From contig CAWBRT010000015.1 of assembly GCA_963791145.1 (NCBI GenBank), positions 124,001 through 188,000 of the forward strand: a DNA stretch of 64,000 nucleotides, given 5' to 3'. The stretch comes from CAWBRT01 sp963791145. GTDB lineage: Bacteria; Acidobacteriota; Terriglobia; Terriglobales; Acidobacteriaceae. The notes beneath the pieces were generated by a model that saw only the letters and a list, made by a program, of their open reading frames with translations, ran no database searches and was not told where the DNA came from. Of the stretch, positions 26,066 through 36,517 are shown piece by piece (position 1 is the stretch's first letter; every line of letters begins with the position of its first letter). The position numbers and the translations under genes are program-made.

Positions 26066-26464
26066 TTACCGCATTCCCCACAGGCGCACTTCGGGACGAC
26101 GCGAGTCCGGATTGGCTTTGGCATACCAAAGCTCCAGGCTCTCGATGAAGCGCTCTCTTCCAGCCAGCTGGATGGCGCGCGTCTGGTCGCCGGCGCGGAT
26201 AACTTCACGAATGTGCAGCGTTTCCTCACTGCCGTTACCGTAGTGCACAACCACCCGCTCGAAGCGGATTGGGGCTTCCTTCACGCGAATCTGCAGCGCA
26301 TGAAAGCGGCCTTTATCTTTGCCGACATGGATCCGGTCGTGGTCCTGCTGTCCGTCCACGCGCGCCTGGCCGAGGAATACCCATTCCTGCGCATGCAGCG
26401 CGGGGGCAAGAGAGCAAACCAGGAACAGCGCCAGCATGTACAGAACAACTCGTTTCTTCAGCAT
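26066..26464 (-). CDS. Exported hypothetical protein (DUF2541-like)
   Basis: A 132-residue secreted protein. The signal peptide is residues 1-26 (VVLYMLALFLVCSLAPALHA). The mature part is a small beta-rich domain: WVFLGQARVDGQQDHDRIHV, FERVVVHYGNGSEETLHIRE and FIESLELWYAKANPDSRRPE, ending RLWGMR. Similar small beta-sandwich proteins are often annotated DUF2541; ligand unknown. The GGRARVDG-type opening and REVIRAGDQTRAIQLAGRER segment support that call. Start ATG 26464. It converges with yqeY. Confidence 0.6.
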   Translation of the reverse strand: MLKKRVVLYMLALFLVCSLAPALHAQEWVFLGQARVDGQQDHDRIHVGKDKGRFHALQIRVKEAPIRFERVVVHYGNGSEETLHIREVIRAGDQTRAIQLAGRERFIESLELWYAKANPDSRRPEVRLWGMR

Positions 26465-26610
26465 CTCTCTCCTCCACCGTCAAGGTTGGATACCGCTGGA
26501 AGCGTTTGGGTCGTCCCATACCGCTTCCGTCACGATCTGAAACCCGCCAGCTACTCGGAAGTTCCGGAAGATACTTTCGCAACAGTCCGCGCCAAGACCT
26601 AATCGCATAT

Positions 26611-27252
26611 TCAGCGCTTTCCCTTCGGCCTGATCTTCACCATTGTCCCTTCCGGCAGCGAGCCTTCTATGAATTCGACTCGGCCGTTCACCACCAGGCC
26701 ATCGACCTCGCGTAATATCCCCGCTTCCGCCTGAGCCGGTTGCGATGAGGATTCCGGCTCGCGCTTGCGTCCCATCCCGCGGTCCATGGCGGCGTTAGCC
26801 AGTTGGTCTGCCTCGCGATTCTGGGCGCGCAGTACGTGGCTCACCCGGAACCACTCCAGTTTCGCGATCAGCTCGCGCGCTTTCCCGACCATCTCGCGCA
26901 GCACCAGGTTGTTGACCTTGTACTGGCCGCGCATCTGTTTGACCAGCAGCTCCGAATCGCTGATCACCCGCAGCGCCTTGTGCCCGTGCCTGACTGCGTA
27001 GTCCAGCACCGCCAGCAGCGCCGAGTACTCGGCCACGTTGTTGGTCTGCGTGCCAAGGTATTCACTCAGCTCGGCCAGGCGACGGCCCGAGACGCCCTCT
27101 ATCACTGCGCCGTAGCCTGCCGGCCCCGGATTGCCGCGCGCCCCGCCATCGATATGAGCGACGATTTCGTTTCCCGGAGAGTCGCTGCTGCCGCTAAACA
27201 GCTCTTCCGTCGCCACCGGCGTTTTTCGGGAAGGAAACTTGCGAAAAGGCAT
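26611..27252 (-). CDS. RNase HI-like protein with C-terminal extension
   Basis: A 213-residue protein of the RNase HI/reverse-transcriptase-like family. Catalytic residues are all seen: Asp in AHIDGGARGNPGPAGYG (~33), Glu in NNVAEYSALLAV (~74), Asp in VISDSELLVKQMRG (~96), Asp in NREADQLANAAMD (~148). This short type degrades RNA in RNA-DNA hybrids. About 60 extra C-terminal residues form a small beta segment (EVDGLVVNGRVEFIEGSLPE) that is not part of the nuclease. A 25-residue basic/acidic N-terminal tail precedes the domain. Start ATG 27252. Confidence 0.85.
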   Translation of the reverse strand: MPFRKFPSRKTPVATEELFSGSSDSPGNEIVAHIDGGARGNPGPAGYGAVIEGVSGRRLAELSEYLGTQTNNVAEYSALLAVLDYAVRHGHKALRVISDSELLVKQMRGQYKVNNLVLREMVGKARELIAKLEWFRVSHVLRAQNREADQLANAAMDRGMGRKREPESSSQPAQAEAGILREVDGLVVNGRVEFIEGSLPEGTMVKIRPKGKR

Positions 27253-27255
27253 AGT

Positions 27256-27530
27256 GAAGACAGTTTGCAGTTTCGAGTTTCAAGTTTCAAGTTGAGCCGT
27301 TTTGCGGGCGTGAGCGATCCCGCGGAGCGGGAGAGCGGGAGCCCGCAGGCAACCGGGCCCCAGCAGAAACCGCATTAGTTTCTGCTGGGGTGATAGAGAA
27401 TCCTGAGCGAAGCGAGGGATCTCTTTCAGACCTAGTGCCCCCATACTGGCGTCCGACCACAAGACAGTTTCCAGTTTCAAGATGAATCTTTGCCTAGAAA
27501 CTCGAAACTGAAAACTTGAAACTGCTTTAC
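27256..27530. repeat. Composite repeat with family B palindrome inside a GTTTCAAG array
   Basis: Outer words: AGACAGTTTGCAGTTTC (27258) and AGACAGTTTCCAGTTTC (27463) in direct orientation, with inverted CTCGAAACTGAAAAC to 27525. Inside, 27292-27428 matches the composite at 6024-6179. The B palindrome is 27358-27390: CCCCAGCAGAAAC / GTTTCTGCTGGGG, loop CGCATTA. Confidence 0.7.
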
Positions 27531-28285
27531 CGTCCCTCGCCCAGCCGCCAGGCCAGGCGCTGAGGAAGTCCGGCGGCGAGAATTTTTTTCTGCGCCTGCT
27601 CGAGGTCGTAGGGCGCTCGCCAGAATGACACCAGGCGTTTGTCCGTGTCGTACAGGGCAAAAGCGAGGCGCCAGTCGCCGTCGCGCGGCTGGCCGACCGA
27701 CCCCGGATTGATCAGGTAGCGTGAGTCGGCTTCCAGCGCCAGATCGCAGCGTTGCGGCGTGTCTGCCTGGAAGTCGTAGCTCGGGCGGATGCTGTGCAGC
27801 TCTCCGTCCCGCAGCTCCACCGCGCCTTGAAAATGGGTGTGCCCGAAGAAAATAATCTGCATGGAACTGCCCAGCAGCACCCGTTGCGCGGCCGGCATGC
27901 TCAGAATGTACTCGTCCTCGTCGGCGGGAGAGCCGTGCACGAACTGCGTGCCGGGCAGGCGCGCGTCTTCAACCGGCCCGATACTCAACTTGGCCAGCCA
28001 TTCCCGATTGCCTGGCGTGAGTGTCGTGCGCGTCCATTGCACCGCCTGCAAGGCGATCGGGTTAAAGCTTTCCTGCAGCTTCGGATCCAGCACGGCGTGG
28101 TCGTGATTGCCGCGCAGCCGGATTCCGTCGAATGGGCGCAGCCGCTCGATCACCGCGTCGGGATCGGCGCCGTAGCCGACCGTATCTCCCAGGTTCACCA
28201 GCAGGTCCCATTCGCCGGCCGCCTGGAGACACACCTCAAGCGCCTCCAGATTGCCATGAACATCAGCCAGGATCAGCAGTCGCAC
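27527..28285 (-). CDS. Metallophosphoesterase (YfcE-like calcineurin fold)
   Basis: About 252 residues with all metallophosphoesterase motifs: LADVHGN (~6-12), NLGDTVGYG (~33), RGNHDHAV (~59), FVHGSPAD (~117) and FFGHTHFQGAV (~147). The GDTVGYGADPDAV word and C-terminal LINPGSVGQPRDGD are typical of bacterial predicted phosphodiesterases that use two metal ions; substrate unknown. Start chosen at GTG 28285 because TATAAT ends exactly 6 nt before it; an in-frame TTG two codons upstream would fall inside the promoter spacer. Confidence 0.85.
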   Translation of the reverse strand: MRLLILADVHGNLEALEVCLQAAGEWDLLVNLGDTVGYGADPDAVIERLRPFDGIRLRGNHDHAVLDPKLQESFNPIALQAVQWTRTTLTPGNREWLAKLSIGPVEDARLPGTQFVHGSPADEDEYILSMPAAQRVLLGSSMQIIFFGHTHFQGAVELRDGELHSIRPSYDFQADTPQRCDLALEADSRYLINPGSVGQPRDGDWRLAFALYDTDKRLVSFWRAPYDLEQAQKKILAAGLPQRLAWRLGEGR

Positions 28286-28291
28286 GGCCAA

Positions 28292-28297
28292 ATTATA
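28292..28297 (-). promoter_or_regulatory. -10 box of a leaderless start (metallophosphoesterase)
   Basis: Consensus TATAAT on the minus strand, spacer TTGGCC, then GTG 28285. No Shine-Dalgarno. Confidence 0.5.
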
Positions 28298-28349
28298 CGG
28301 GTTGAGCGGGTTCTCAGGTATCTACTATTCGGCTGCCGTCTTTTCGCGC

Positions 28350-28355
28350 TAGAGT
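28350..28355 (+). promoter_or_regulatory. -10-like box of a leaderless start (exported protein)
   Basis: TAGAGT, spacer AGCGGT (6 nt), then ATG 28362. Confidence 0.35.
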
Positions 28356-28361
28356 AGCGGT

Positions 28362-28967
28362 ATGCACCGCGGAATTGCCCGCTTCATCCTGCTTGCCGCC
28401 CTGGTGTGGCTTGCCCTGGGCCTGCCTGCTGATGCCGGTCCGCCGAAGCCGGGCCCGCCGGCAAACCTGGCGGGGCCTCCCGCCGGCGAGACGGAGGCGC
28501 AGCGCATGGAGCTGGTGCGCGCCACGGTGGCCCGCGAATTCGGCTCGCACTTAACGCTGGTGCCGAAGTTTCCGCCCATGTTCGGTGATTTCGACGGCGA
28601 TGGCGCGGAAGACCTCGCGGTCGTCGTCTCCGGCAATCCGGTCCCGGACGCCGCCGCGCACGATTACAAGCTGATTGATCCTTATGACAGCTTCTTCGGC
28701 TACGGCGATGCCAAGATCATGCTGTCCTTTCCCGTCACCGTGCAGGGCGAGGCGCGCTACGTCGCCATAGTCCATGAATGGCGGTCGGCTCACCCCAAGG
28801 TGAAGTTCGTAATCGTCAACCTGCCCTTCGAGCAGATCCAGGTGGGCAGCGCGCGCTGGAAGAAGAAGCTCGTCTCCGCCCTGTTCACCGTCGACTCGAC
28901 CGGTCTCCACGCCTCCGTCTTCTGGGACGGCCGCAAATACCGCTGGACAGCGGGCGGCTTCGAATAG
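28362..28967 (+). CDS. Exported hypothetical protein with FG-GAP-like motif
   Basis: A 201-residue secreted protein. The signal peptide is residues 1-25 (ILLAALVWLALGLPADA), then a Pro/Gly-rich linker. Near residues 72-85, MFGDFDGDGAEDLAVVVSG is a calcium-loop word of FG-GAP/VCBS type (DxDGDxxxD). The remaining beta-rich domain (VKFVIVNLPFEQIQVGSARW; LHASVFWDGRKYRWTAGGFE) is not recognised. One such loop is too few for a propeller. Function unknown. TAGAGT stands 6 nt before ATG 28362. Confidence 0.6.
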   Translation: MHRGIARFILLAALVWLALGLPADAGPPKPGPPANLAGPPAGETEAQRMELVRATVAREFGSHLTLVPKFPPMFGDFDGDGAEDLAVVVSGNPVPDAAAHDYKLIDPYDSFFGYGDAKIMLSFPVTVQGEARYVAIVHEWRSAHPKVKFVIVNLPFEQIQVGSARWKKKLVSALFTVDSTGLHASVFWDGRKYRWTAGGFE

Positions 28968-29073
28968 GCGGCGCCACACGCCAAAAACCGCCAATATTCT
29001 ACCGGTCTTCATCCCCCAAACGGCTTCCGGGATGGCGCAGCCTGGGCCCATTGCCTTCCTGACGGCGCTACAG

Positions 29074-29079
29074 CATAAT
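29074..29079 (+). promoter_or_regulatory. -10-like box of a leaderless start (carboxylase)
   Basis: CATAAT, 7 nt before ATG 29087, with no ribosome binding site between. Confidence 0.35.
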
Positions 29080-29086
29080 CTCCGGC

Positions 29087-30671
<1,585 letters not shown>

Positions 30672-30761
30672 CAATTTCAGATTTCCGATTGAAGATTGCA
30701 GATTGGCTTCGGCGCGAGAGTACTTCACGGAGAAGAGTTCGGCAATAAAGAGGATAACCGC

Positions 30762-31133
30762 ATGCCTGGAGTGCCTCACCGTCTGAAGCGCCTTGTGGTA
30801 ATACACCCGATCATTGTTGCTGCCGCGGCTTTCGTCCTCAGCTTCGTTCTTATCCAGATTCCGCCGCCTTCTATTCCTGAGACTGCCTTGGTGTCTCTGC
30901 TGTTTGGGTGGGCGGCATACCACCTATGCAAGTCGTGGAGTCGAGATTTAGTCCGCGCCGAGAAGGAGGAGCGCGTGATTGCCGAAATCAATCACCATGT
31001 GAACAACGCCCTCACAGTTATCAGGAACCGTAAGTCACTCCCGGAATCCCAGAGTGACCAAGTCGTGGAAAGAGAGATTGAGAGAATCATTTGGGCTCTA
31101 AGAGAAATATTGCCGACGATTCGGGAAAAGTAA
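30762..31133 (+). CDS. Small membrane protein with a histidine-kinase-like H-box
   Basis: A 123-residue protein. Two hydrophobic segments (VVIHPIIVAAAAFVLSFVLI and TALVSLLFGWAAYHLC) are followed by a cytoplasmic helix containing EINHHVNNALTVIRNR (~73-88), which resembles the phospho-acceptor H-box of histidine kinases, and a second helix (VVEREIERIIWALREILPTI). There is no ATPase domain. Start ATG 30762 has GAGG about 9 nt upstream; the upstream in-frame codons are repeat-derived (GATTTCAGATT array 30673-30705). Base composition is lower in GC than its neighbours. It might be a stand-alone phosphotransfer or dimerisation module. Confidence 0.55.
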   Translation: MPGVPHRLKRLVVIHPIIVAAAAFVLSFVLIQIPPPSIPETALVSLLFGWAAYHLCKSWSRDLVRAEKEERVIAEINHHVNNALTVIRNRKSLPESQSDQVVEREIERIIWALREILPTIREK

Positions 31134-31205
31134 GCCCCATTGCCCCCCGCTCGGAAAAGTGTGCCGCCCCGTGACTTCCACCCTACTGAAGTGTCATCCT
31201 GAGTA

Positions 31206-31292
31206 GGTGCCCCACTTTCGCGGAGCGCCGGGGTCCCCGCCAGATGCCGCTGTTGCATCTGTTGGGGTGGTCGAAGCGGAGCTAAGGTGGGG
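31206..31292. repeat. Family A palindrome with a family B palindrome nested in its loop
   Basis: Outer A arms: GGTGCCCCACTTTcGC and GCtAAGGTGGGG. The inner B copy at about 31228-31271 reads, on the minus strand, CCACCCCAACAGATGC... GCATCTGGCGGGGACCCC. Nesting implies B entered an existing A element. Confidence 0.65.
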
Positions 31293-31350
31293 TTGTTTGC
31301 CGGGTGCCTGAAGGCGTGGGCTTCCACCTTATTTGAGCCTTCCCCTAGAG

Positions 31351-31387
31351 CGAAAAAGCGACTCCGTAAGGAAGCCGCTCCTTTTTC
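31351..31387 (-). terminator. Hairpin terminator after glyA
   Basis: On the minus strand AGCGGCTTCC-TTAC-GGAGTCGCT is followed by TTTTTC. On the plus strand the same hairpin is followed by CCTTTTTC, so it may act in both directions. Confidence 0.65.
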
Positions 31388-31420
31388 AATCCGAAATCAA
31401 AAATCGAAAATCTGAAATGA

Positions 31421-32713
<1,293 letters not shown>

Positions 32714-32802
32714 CGGGCAGACTCCTTTTCGGGGAATATTTACTTTACACCGAAGGCCATCGCTCGCGCGTACTCAAATTCTAGATTCACTGCAGGAGAA
32801 TT

Positions 32803-32981
32803 GGTGCCCCACCCTCGCGCCGCCTAGAGGCTCATTTGAGACAAGCCGTGCGGCCCGGTTGGCCGTGACACTGACGCAAAGTGTGTTCTCGGCTGTTCGG
32901 CGCTAGGGTGGGTTTTACGGAGGCCGGAACAGCAATCGCATTCCACCTTAGCTCCGCTTCGCTTCGCGAAGGTAGGGCACC
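32803..32981. repeat. Two family A palindromes upstream of glyA
   Basis: Copy 1 is large: GGTGCCCCACCCTcGCGCCG (32803) pairs with CGGCGCtAGGGTGGG (32899-32912) across ~75 bases. Copy 2, inverted, 32943-32981: CCACCTTaGC...GCgAAGGTaGGGCACC. The rest of the glyA-rpiB gap shows nothing recognised. Confidence 0.6.
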
Positions 32982-33004
32982 CGCGCACTGTTGAGTGCCG
33001 AACG

Positions 33005-33462
33005 TTACACCAACTTAGTCAACGCTTTCTCCAACTCCGCGATCTTGTCCACTCGCCGCTGGTGCCGGCCGCCGGCGAAGGGCGTCGCCAGCCAGACGTC
33101 CACGATCTTACTTGCCTGCTCTTCCCCAAGGAGACGCGCGCCGAGTGCGAGCACGTTCAGGTCGTTGTGTTCGCGCGAGAGTTGCGCCTCGAATTCGCTG
33201 CCGATGTTGGCGGCGCGCACTCCCGGCGTCTTGTTGGCGGCGATGGTCATGCCGATGCCGCTGCCGCATACCAGAATGCCGCGCTCGGCCCGCTGCTCCG
33301 CTACCCGCATGGCGACCGCGTGCGCGAAGTCGGGGTAGTCGCAGGAGTCTGTGGAATTGGTGCCGCAATCAATCACGCTGTCTCCGCGGCCTTCGAGGTA
33401 GCGACTTTGAGATTTTCTTTCAGTTCGTAACCGGCGTGGTCTGAGCCCAGGGCGATTCGCAT
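33005..33462 (-). CDS. rpiB: Ribose-5-phosphate isomerase B (frameshifted)
   Basis: Interconverts ribulose- and ribose-5-phosphate in the pentose phosphate pathway. The N-terminus in one frame is MRIALGSDHAGYELKENLK (ATG 33462), the RpiB signature; after about 33410 a one-base shift gives RYLEGRGDSVIDCGTNS, DYPDFAHAVA, the catalytic-Cys loop GILVCGSGIGMTIAANK and the substrate loop SREHNDLNVLALGARL to the stop at 33005. Total ~152 residues, normal for RpiB. The longer open frame upstream of 33462 is not part of the gene. Probably a sequence error. Confidence 0.88.
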
Positions 33463-33590
33463 GCCCCGGATTGTACCCCGAGATGCAGCGCCGCGTGCCT
33501 GTGAATTCTTGTGAATCCGACGGCATCCGCTGGCCGCGCGAATAGGCGCGCTCTAGCGCCGACTGGGCGGGCGGGCTTGAGGCCGTGGTG

Positions 33591-33596
33591 TAAGCT
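33591..33596 (+). promoter_or_regulatory. -10-like box of a leaderless start (enoyl-CoA hydratase)
   Basis: TAAGCT, spacer GTGGGC (6 nt), ATG 33603. Weak match to consensus. Confidence 0.25.
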
Positions 33597-33602
33597 GTGG
33601 GC

Positions 33603-34388
33603 ATGGCGAAACCAGAGGAACACGTTTACCGGTTCATTCGCTTCGAGTCCACCGGCCCGGTGGCGCACATCACCCTGGATCACGCTCCTTATAACGTGCT
33701 GGTCGTCCCCATGATGGCTGAGCTGGCCGAGGCCATCGAGAGTCTCGATGGCCGCAAAGAGGTCAAGTGCATCCTGCTGGACTCCGCCCAGCGCATGTTC
33801 TCCGCCGGAATCTCGCTGGAAGACTCCAAGCCGGAGCGCATCTTTCAGACCCTGGACGCCTTCACGCGCGTCTTCCAGGCCATCGGCGAGCTGGCCAAGC
33901 CGCTCGTAGTGGTGGTCAACGGGGCGGCCATCGGCGCCGGCTCGGAGCTGGTCGCTTTCGGCGACATGGTAATTGCCACTCCCAACGCCCGTTTCGCGCA
34001 ACCCGAGGTCAGAATGGGCGCCTTTCCACCCTTCGCCGCCATCATGCTGCCGCAGGTGATCGGTCCGAAGCGTGCCTACGAGCTGATCCTGACCGGCGAG
34101 GCGATGAGTGCCGAGGAGGCTCGCTCGCTCGGCTTCGTCAACCGCCTCGTGGAAGAAGCTCAACTGGAAGCCACCGTTAAGGAAGTCCTCTCGCGCATCG
34201 CCCAGTTCAGCGCTCCGGTACTGGAGATGGCCAAGCGGGTGATCTCCACCACCGCCGGGCTGCCGCTCGAGCAGGCGGTCCGCAGGTCCCAGGACATCTA
34301 CCTCAACCAGCTCATGGCGCTGGAAGACCCGAAGGAAGGCCTGCGGGCCGTGCTGGAACGGCGCAAGCCGGTGTGGCGCAACAAGTGA
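33603..34388 (+). CDS. Enoyl-CoA hydratase/isomerase family protein
   Basis: A 261-residue crotonase-fold protein. Seen: HITLDHAPYNVLVVPMMAEL (~20-39), the first oxyanion segment MFSAGISLEDSK (~63), the second VVVVNGAAIGAGSELVAFGD (~100-119), and AQPEVRMGAFPPFAAIMLPQ (~131-150). The usual catalytic Glu of hydratases at the GSE position is retained (GAGSEL). Crotonase members act on many acyl-CoAs; resemblance to dienoyl-type hydratases is slight and substrate is open. Start ATG 33603 preferred over GTG 33597, with TAAGCT 6 nt upstream. Confidence 0.85.
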   Translation: MAKPEEHVYRFIRFESTGPVAHITLDHAPYNVLVVPMMAELAEAIESLDGRKEVKCILLDSAQRMFSAGISLEDSKPERIFQTLDAFTRVFQAIGELAKPLVVVVNGAAIGAGSELVAFGDMVIATPNARFAQPEVRMGAFPPFAAIMLPQVIGPKRAYELILTGEAMSAEEARSLGFVNRLVEEAQLEATVKEVLSRIAQFSAPVLEMAKRVISTTAGLPLEQAVRRSQDIYLNQLMALEDPKEGLRAVLERRKPVWRNK

Positions 34389-34443
34389 GCAGGCAACTCT
34401 CAGTTCCTGGTTCTTATTTCCCGGTTAGGCGGCCGCGCGGTCT

Positions 34444-35952
34444 TTAGGCTGCTGCGTGTGCAGCGGCAGGAACAGCAGGAACACCGTGCCGGATGGAGCC
34501 CGGCCGGGTATTGCTGCGAACGCGGATCGTGCCTCCGTGCTTTTCCACGATGCCGCGTGAGACCCACAGTCCGAGACCCGTTCCCTTTTCGCCCTTGGTG
34601 GTAAAGAACGGCTGAAACAATGCCGCCAGATGCTGCCGGGCGATGCCCGGGCCGCGGTCGGCGATAGTCACCCGCACGCCTTCGCGGCCCTTGTGGTCGA
34701 AGCAGCGATGCACACGAATGCGCAGCCGGTCGCCGCTGTGTTCCAGCGCTTCCAGGGCGTTCAGGATGAGGTTGGAGACAACCTGCCGCAACTCTCCGGC
34801 GATGCCCTCGACCGTTCCGGAGGGGTCGTACTCCCTTTCCACCGCAATCCCCAAGGTGTTAATCCTGCGGCCATACAGGGCGAGGACGCCGTCGATCAGC
34901 TCCGGCATGTAGACCGGTTCGGGGTTAGGCCCCGCCGAGCGGTGGAATTTCAATGTCAACTGCGCGACCTGGCGGATGCGGGCGATTTCACGCTCGGCGA
35001 TGTCGAGAAACTCGCGCGCCACCGGGTCCAGCTTCGGCATTTGCTGCAGCAGGTAAAGGATGTTGGTTACCGCCTCCAGCGGGTTGTTGATCTCGTGCGC
35101 CACGGTGGCGGCCATGCGGCCTGCGGTGGCCAGCCGTTCGCTGTTGCGCAGGGCCAGCTCGGCCATGCGCACCGCGGTAATGTCGCGCGCCACGGTGGCT
35201 GCTCCGACCAGTCGGCCGTCCGGATCCCAAATGGGGGAGATGGTCAACATCACCGTCAGCACCTGGCCTTGCTTGGTAAGGCGGCGCGTCTCCAGATGAT
35301 CGATCTTCTGGCCCTGGCGGATGGAGCGCATGATCGTCTGGAACTGCTCCCTCAGGTCGGGAGGTACCAGCATGGCGACGTTCTTGCCGATGACCTCGGC
35401 CGGAGCGTAGCCATACATGTTTTCCGCGGCTTTGTTCCAGGTCAGGATGACCCCGTCCATCGTTTTGCTGAGGATGGCGTCGTCTGAGGAATCCACCAGG
35501 GCAGCCAGCAGCAACCCCTGCAGCCGGGGATCCTGCAGCGCGTTGGCCGCTATGGCGGACGAAACCGGGTCGCAATCATCCCCGTTGTAAGTGGCCAGCA
35601 GCAGTTCGCGGACCTTGCTCAGCAGCGCCTCCGGGCCGTCGGTTTTGGACAGGAAAGCCTCGGCCAGCCCCAGCCCTTCCGGCACGTCGACGCTGCCGGA
35701 GAAGACTATGACGGGAGTCTCCGGATGAATTTGCTTGATCTCCGCCGCCATCGCCACACCCGTGCCGCGTCCCAGAACGTGGTCGGTGATCACCAGGTCG
35801 AATTGCTGGTCGCGAAGCATCTCCAGCGCCCGGCTCAGGCTCTCCGCCGTCTCGACCTCGTACCCGGCGCTCTGCAGCAGGAGTTTGCGAAAACGCAACC
35901 CGGCCGGCTCATCGTCTATGCACAGAATTTTGGCGATAGCAGTATGCGGCAT
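34444..35952 (-). CDS. REC-PAS sensor histidine kinase
   Basis: A ~502-residue soluble hybrid kinase. Order: receiver domain ~6-122 (ILCIDDEPAG; phospho-acceptor Asp in DLVITDHVLG; Lys in FLSKTDG), PAS domain ~150-265 (DDAILSKTMDGVILTWNKAA), then HisKA ~280-345 with the H-box VAHEINNPLEAVTN, and HATPase ~370-495 (N-box LRQVVSNLILNALEAL, G1 ADRGPGIA, G2 GTGLGLWVSRGIVEKHGG). The C-terminal strand reads SGTVFLLFLPL in another frame ending at 34425, so a one-base shift near 34495 is likely. An N-terminal receiver suggests control by an upstream kinase. Start ATG 35952 begins at the receiver domain. No partner regulator is adjacent. Confidence 0.88.
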   Translation of the reverse strand: MPHTAIAKILCIDDEPAGLRFRKLLLQSAGYEVETAESLSRALEMLRDQQFDLVITDHVLGRGTGVAMAAEIKQIHPETPVIVFSGSVDVPEGLGLAEAFLSKTDGPEALLSKVRELLLATYNGDDCDPVSSAIAANALQDPRLQGLLLAALVDSSDDAILSKTMDGVILTWNKAAENMYGYAPAEVIGKNVAMLVPPDLREQFQTIMRSIRQGQKIDHLETRRLTKQGQVLTVMLTISPIWDPDGRLVGAATVARDITAVRMAELALRNSERLATAGRMAATVAHEINNPLEAVTNILYLLQQMPKLDPVAREFLDIAEREIARIRQVAQLTLKFHRSAGPNPEPVYMPELIDGVLALYGRRINTLGIAVEREYDPSGTVEGIAGELRQVVSNLILNALEALEHSGDRLRIRVHRCFDHKGREGVRVTIADRGPGIARQHLAALFQPFFTTKGEKGTGLGLWVSRGIVEKHGGTIRVRSNTRPGSIRHGVPAVPAAAHAAA

Positions 35953-36141
35953 AAGCTTCCGAACTGGGACGAGCCTTATTGCGTTGGAATACGAAAAACC
36001 GCCTGATGGTTGTAAATGGGGCGCATCTGGGCTGGTACAGCCGTATCGGCTGTGGGCTTGGCTCCGCAAGCCAGCAACTTACACCAGCAGCTCTGGCGTC
36101 GAGGCGAGAGCAATGTCAGGGCCGAGGCGCGGCGGCTCGCT

Positions 36142-36400
36142 TTACGCTTTCAGCGCCGGTTCCGGTTCTAATAAGCCTTCTTTTTGCTCACTCGGGTCTT
36201 CCGTCATGCGGCGGTCGAGGATGGCCTCGGCTCTCTGCTGGTCGAACTGTTTCTCCCACTTGGCCACGGCGATGGTGGCGATTCCGTTGCCGATCAGGTT
36301 GGTGACCGCGCGCGCTTCGTTGAGGAAGCGATCCACTCCCAGCAACAGCACCAGGGCGGCGATCGGAATCTTGTTCATGGAGGCCAGCGTGGCAGCCAGG
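36142..36400 (-). pseudogene. C-terminal remnant of a C4-dicarboxylate/cation symporter (dctA-like)
   Basis: An open frame from 36468 to 36142 encodes, in its last ~85 residues, ATLASMNKIPIAALVLLLGV, DRFLNEARAVTNLIGNGIAT and IAVAKWEKQFD, the last transmembrane and C-terminal part of DctA/GltP-family symporters (normally ~420 residues). Nothing resembling the first 330 residues is present; upstream codons (GAVIPTGAARSAGF) come from an intergenic repeat. It is thus a truncated relic. It sits directly downstream of the tartrate dehydratase-like gene, on the same strand, so the pair may once have imported and dehydrated tartrate. Confidence 0.7.
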
Positions 36401-36517
36401 GATACAAAACCTGCGCTTCGCGCGGCTCCGGTCGGAATGACAGCTCCTTCTTTGTTGCGATACATCAATTCTGGTCCTGGTCGAGCAGGGACAATCTTCT
36501 TTACGCGGGATGAACTC

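Noticed and set aside
32714..33004. Riboswitch upstream of glyA
   Set aside because: The structure there is explained by two family A palindromes; no glycine or other aptamer core words were seen.
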